A DNA stretch of 8,858 nt from assembly GCA_937897265.1 (NCBI GenBank), contig CALCPT010000473.1, forward strand, positions 1-8,858, in the 5' to 3' direction. This document shows, piece after piece, positions 7,057-8,858 of this stretch. A program made the translations under genes and the position numbers. The notes under the pieces are model-generated. The model made no database searches. It saw only the letters and a program-made list of their open reading frames with translations, and had not been told where the DNA came from. Every line of letters begins with the position of its first letter. Positions within the stretch are counted from its first letter, which is position 1. The DNA is from an uncultured Alcaligenaceae bacterium. GTDB taxonomy: Bacteria > Pseudomonadota > Gammaproteobacteria > Burkholderiales > Burkholderiaceae_B.

Positions 7057-7088
7057 GCGACCCCCCCCTGAACGGGGTGGGTTTTCGC
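7057..7088 (+). terminator. GC-rich hairpin with T-run in the mog leader (terminator or attenuator candidate)
   Basis: Inner stem CCCC (7065-7068) / GGGG (7074-7077) closes the loop TGAAC. Outer stem ACCC (7060-7063) pairs with GGGT (7079-7082) across one mismatch, and GCG (7057-7059) may pair with CGC (7086-7088). TTTT (7082-7085) follows on the + strand. No + strand gene precedes it in the 6866-7139 divergent region, where pitA leaves on the - strand and I see no other gene or clear promoter. It would therefore end or attenuate a transcript running toward mog, 52 bases before the mog start. It contains a run of eight C (7061-7068). The T-run is short, so terminator activity is uncertain. 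Confidence 0.45.
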
Positions 7089-7139
7089 GCATTCGGTTAA
7101 ATTACGGGCTCATTTGACCGCTCTTGTTTAGGTAAATTT

Positions 7140-7760
7140 ATGACGCAAACCATAGCGACTTCAGAAACCTTGCGTGTTGGCATCGTTTCGGTGTCTGATC
7201 GGGCCTCGAAAGGTGTCTACGAAGACCAAGGTATCCCTGCGTTGCAGGCCTGGCTTGAGCGTGCTGTGTCGACACCGGTTCGCACGGTATCGCGCCTGAT
7301 TCAAGACGAAGCGAAAGAGATTTCAGCGGCGTTGATCGAATTAGTGGATGTCGAGCGTTGTCACCTCGTGTTGACAACGGGCGGCACAGGCCCGGCGCGG
7401 CGTGACGTCACGCCCGAAGCCACGCAAGCCGTGGCGACTCGCGAAATGCCAGGGTTCGGCGAACAGATGCGGCAAATCAGCTTACAGTTTGTTCCCACTG
7501 CGATCTTGTCGCGCCAGGTGGCTGTGTTGCGCGAGATCGAAGGCCACGCTGCTTTGATTATTAATCTGCCTGGGCAACCCAAGGCCATTAGTGAAACCCT
7601 TGAGGGCTTAAAGCGTGAAGACGGCAGCGTGGTGGTGTCGGGTATCTTCGCCGCTGTGCCGTACTGCCTTGACCTGATCGGCGGCCCCTATATTGAAACG
7701 CATGATGCCGTGGTCAAAGGCTTTCGCCCCAAATCGGCTCGCCGACCCCCAGCGGCTTAG
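7140..7760 (+). CDS. mog: Molybdopterin adenylyltransferase Mog
   Basis: The 206-residue protein resembles E. coli Mog (195 residues) throughout: LRVGIVSVSDRASKGVYEDQGIP near the start, the nucleotide/molybdopterin loop TTGGTGPARRDVTPEAT (79-95), MPGFGEQMRQISL (103-115), VPTAILSRQ, NLPGQPK (142-148), a GIFAAVPYC segment, and the C-terminal FRPKSARR. It adenylates molybdopterin in the cytosol, forming the activated intermediate that receives molybdate in molybdenum cofactor synthesis. Unlike the shorter MoaB, it has the full Mog C-terminal extension. ATG 7140 is preceded by AGGT at 7130-7133. The N-terminus carries about eight extra residues (MTQTIATSET) before the conserved strand, and a run ending REIEGHAAL is slightly longer than in E. 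coli. No other moa/moe genes lie nearby. Confidence 0.96.
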   Translation: MTQTIATSETLRVGIVSVSDRASKGVYEDQGIPALQAWLERAVSTPVRTVSRLIQDEAKEISAALIELVDVERCHLVLTTGGTGPARRDVTPEATQAVATREMPGFGEQMRQISLQFVPTAILSRQVAVLREIEGHAALIINLPGQPKAISETLEGLKREDGSVVVSGIFAAVPYCLDLIGGPYIETHDAVVKGFRPKSARRPPAA

Positions 7761-7765
7761 TGTGC

Positions 7766-7796
7766 GTCGACATCGTCGCGTATTGACGATGCCGAC
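7766..7796. terminator. Stem-loop between convergent mog and methyltransferase genes
   Basis: GTCG-A-CATCGTC (7766-7777) pairs with GACGATG-C-CGAC (7785-7796), eleven pairs with one internal mismatch around the loop GCGTATT. It starts five bases after the mog stop codon in the 88-base gap between two converging genes, where a bidirectional terminator is expected. Neither side has a T-run, so it may act as an mRNA 3'-end stabiliser or need Rho rather than terminate intrinsically. Confidence 0.5.
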
Positions 7797-7848
7797 CTCG
7801 AGCAAGCTTTGTCAGCATCACGGTCAGTGCATCAGGCTGAACCTGAGT

Positions 7849-8812
7849 TCATTCGCTAACAGCAAGCCTCCAAAGCGAAGTGACCTCAGCGCGTCTGGCA
7901 TCAGCGAGCGGATCAGCTTCTTCTTTCGCTTTAGGATGAACGGGCCGCGTATCGAGTCTCTCAAGTACCACCAGGCCCGCGCGCTCAATCGCGGCGAGCA
8001 GGGCGGCGCGACTGCGCAAGCCAAGATGCTCAGCTAAATCCGACAAAATCAACCAACCCTGACCTTTCGGCGTCAGATGTTTGCTTAGCCCCGATAAAAA
8101 TCCCAACAGCATGTGCTGGTCTTGATCGTAGACGGCTTGCTCAAGCGTTGAGGCAGGGCGTCCGGGTAGCCAGGGAGGATTACACACGATCAAATCCGCC
8201 TGACCTTCAGGAAACAAATCACTTTGTTGCAAGGTGATGTGCTTGGCCATGTTTAAGCGATTAATGTTGTCTTGCGCGCATAACAAGGCGCGTGCGCTGG
8301 TGTCGGTGCCGACTACGCGCTTGACGCCCTGTTGGACTAACAAGGCCGCAAGAACACCCGTGCCGGTGCCGATGTCAAACGCGCTAGTAATGGAAAGTGG
8401 GCTGGCCCGAAAAGCTTGACTCACCAGATCCAGATACTCTGAACGAATCGGCGCGAACACCCCATAGTGAGGATGAATGCGGTCTTGCAAAGCGGGTACC
8501 TCGACCCCTTTTTTGCGCCACTCATAGGCGCTGATGACACCCAACAATTCAGTCATGGGCATCACGTAGGGTTCGGCATTGTCACCGTGGGCTGCCAGGC
8601 AGGCGGTTGCCACCTCAGGCGCACGGCGCAGGGTTAGGGCATGGTGAGGTTCGAAAGTCAGCAGCAACATGCCGAGCGTTCGGGCTCGTTGCGCGCGTGC
8701 CAGTCGCACCTGATGAAAACGCTCGGGATAGGGTTGCTCGGCATACTTGACGCGGCGTTTTGCGGTGCGCCGACCTAGTGCTTGCAGTAATTGGCGGGCA
8801 TTTTGAAAGTCA
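7849..8812 (-). CDS. Class I SAM-dependent methyltransferase, 5' end missing at the sequence end
   Basis: About 320 C-terminal residues are visible. The frame stays open from the stop at 7849 through 8812, beyond the GTG at 8709 that would give a 286-residue protein. The upstream codons encode plausible basic protein (LLQALGRRTAKRRVKYAEQP and onward), so that GTG is probably internal. Numbering from the GTG, an N-terminal domain (about 1-90) is followed by a Rossmann methyltransferase domain: SAM motif I DIGTGTGVLAALL (112-124), acidic motif II GTDTSARAL with Asp136, and catalytic-type motif IV NPPW (177-180). NPPY/NPPW marks MTS-type enzymes (PrmC, RsmC, TrmN6 and relatives) that methylate amide or exocyclic nitrogen of RNA or protein. 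The target is not evident; an RNA or ribosomal protein substrate is likely from the family. The true start lies beyond the available sequence. Confidence 0.88.
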
Positions 8813-8858
8813 AGATCGGAAGAGCGTCGTGTAGGGAAAGAGTGTCTTCGCCTGTGTA
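8813..8858. other. Illumina TruSeq adapter read-through (non-genomic)
   Basis: Positions 8813-8845 match the 33-base Illumina read-2 trimming adapter (begins AGATCGGAAGAGC, ends GGGAAAGAGTGT). The next eight bases, CTTCGCCT (8846-8853), are the reverse complement of the TruSeq HT i5 index D505 (AGGCGAAG), and GTGTA (8854-8858) starts the P5 arm. On the - strand it is translated in frame with the methyltransferase as HSFPTRRSSDL, a known contaminant peptide. Recognition is from memory of the adapter sequences. Confidence 0.97.

Overview
The window looks like an ordinary chromosomal stretch from a Gram-negative proteobacterium, most likely a betaproteobacterium of the order Burkholderiales. This rests on gene content (CbpA/CbpM pair, PitA-type phosphate transporter, close Mog homologue), a mixed GC level (about 50% in the first 240 bases and about 55% in the first 240 bases of mog, counted by hand) and compact operons with ATGA/TGATG junctions. 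The family-level placement is inference only.

Layout, left to right on the + strand: the C-terminal part of a UxaA/GarD-type sugar-acid dehydratase, cut by the left edge and followed by a clear intrinsic terminator; a two-gene operon of the DnaJ-like co-chaperone CbpA and its modulator CbpM; a 228-base spacer with a 27-bp tandem repeat and a possible leader hairpin; and a tightly coupled three-gene operon for a complete ABC importer of the nitrate/sulfonate/taurine/thiamine-precursor superfamily (ATPase, Tat-type substrate-binding protein, permease). Converging on it with a 9-base gap is a - strand PitA-type phosphate transporter. A 274-base divergent region with a GC-rich hairpin separates that gene from + strand mog (molybdenum cofactor synthesis). 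The last gene, on the - strand, is a class I SAM-dependent methyltransferase whose 5' end is missing.

The last 46 bases (8813-8858) are not genomic. They match an Illumina TruSeq dual-index adapter, including an 8-base i5 index and the first bases of the P5 arm. The real sequence ends at about 8812, inside the methyltransferase gene, so the GTG near 8709 that an automatic caller would choose is not its true start.

I see no new defence system, mobile element or CRISPR array. The most interesting biological signal is the 27-bp repeat cluster between cbpM and the ABC operon. Its unit has an unexpected 14/16 match to the stop/start junction between the ATPase and binding-protein genes about 1 kb downstream. 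The clearest practical result is the adapter contamination.
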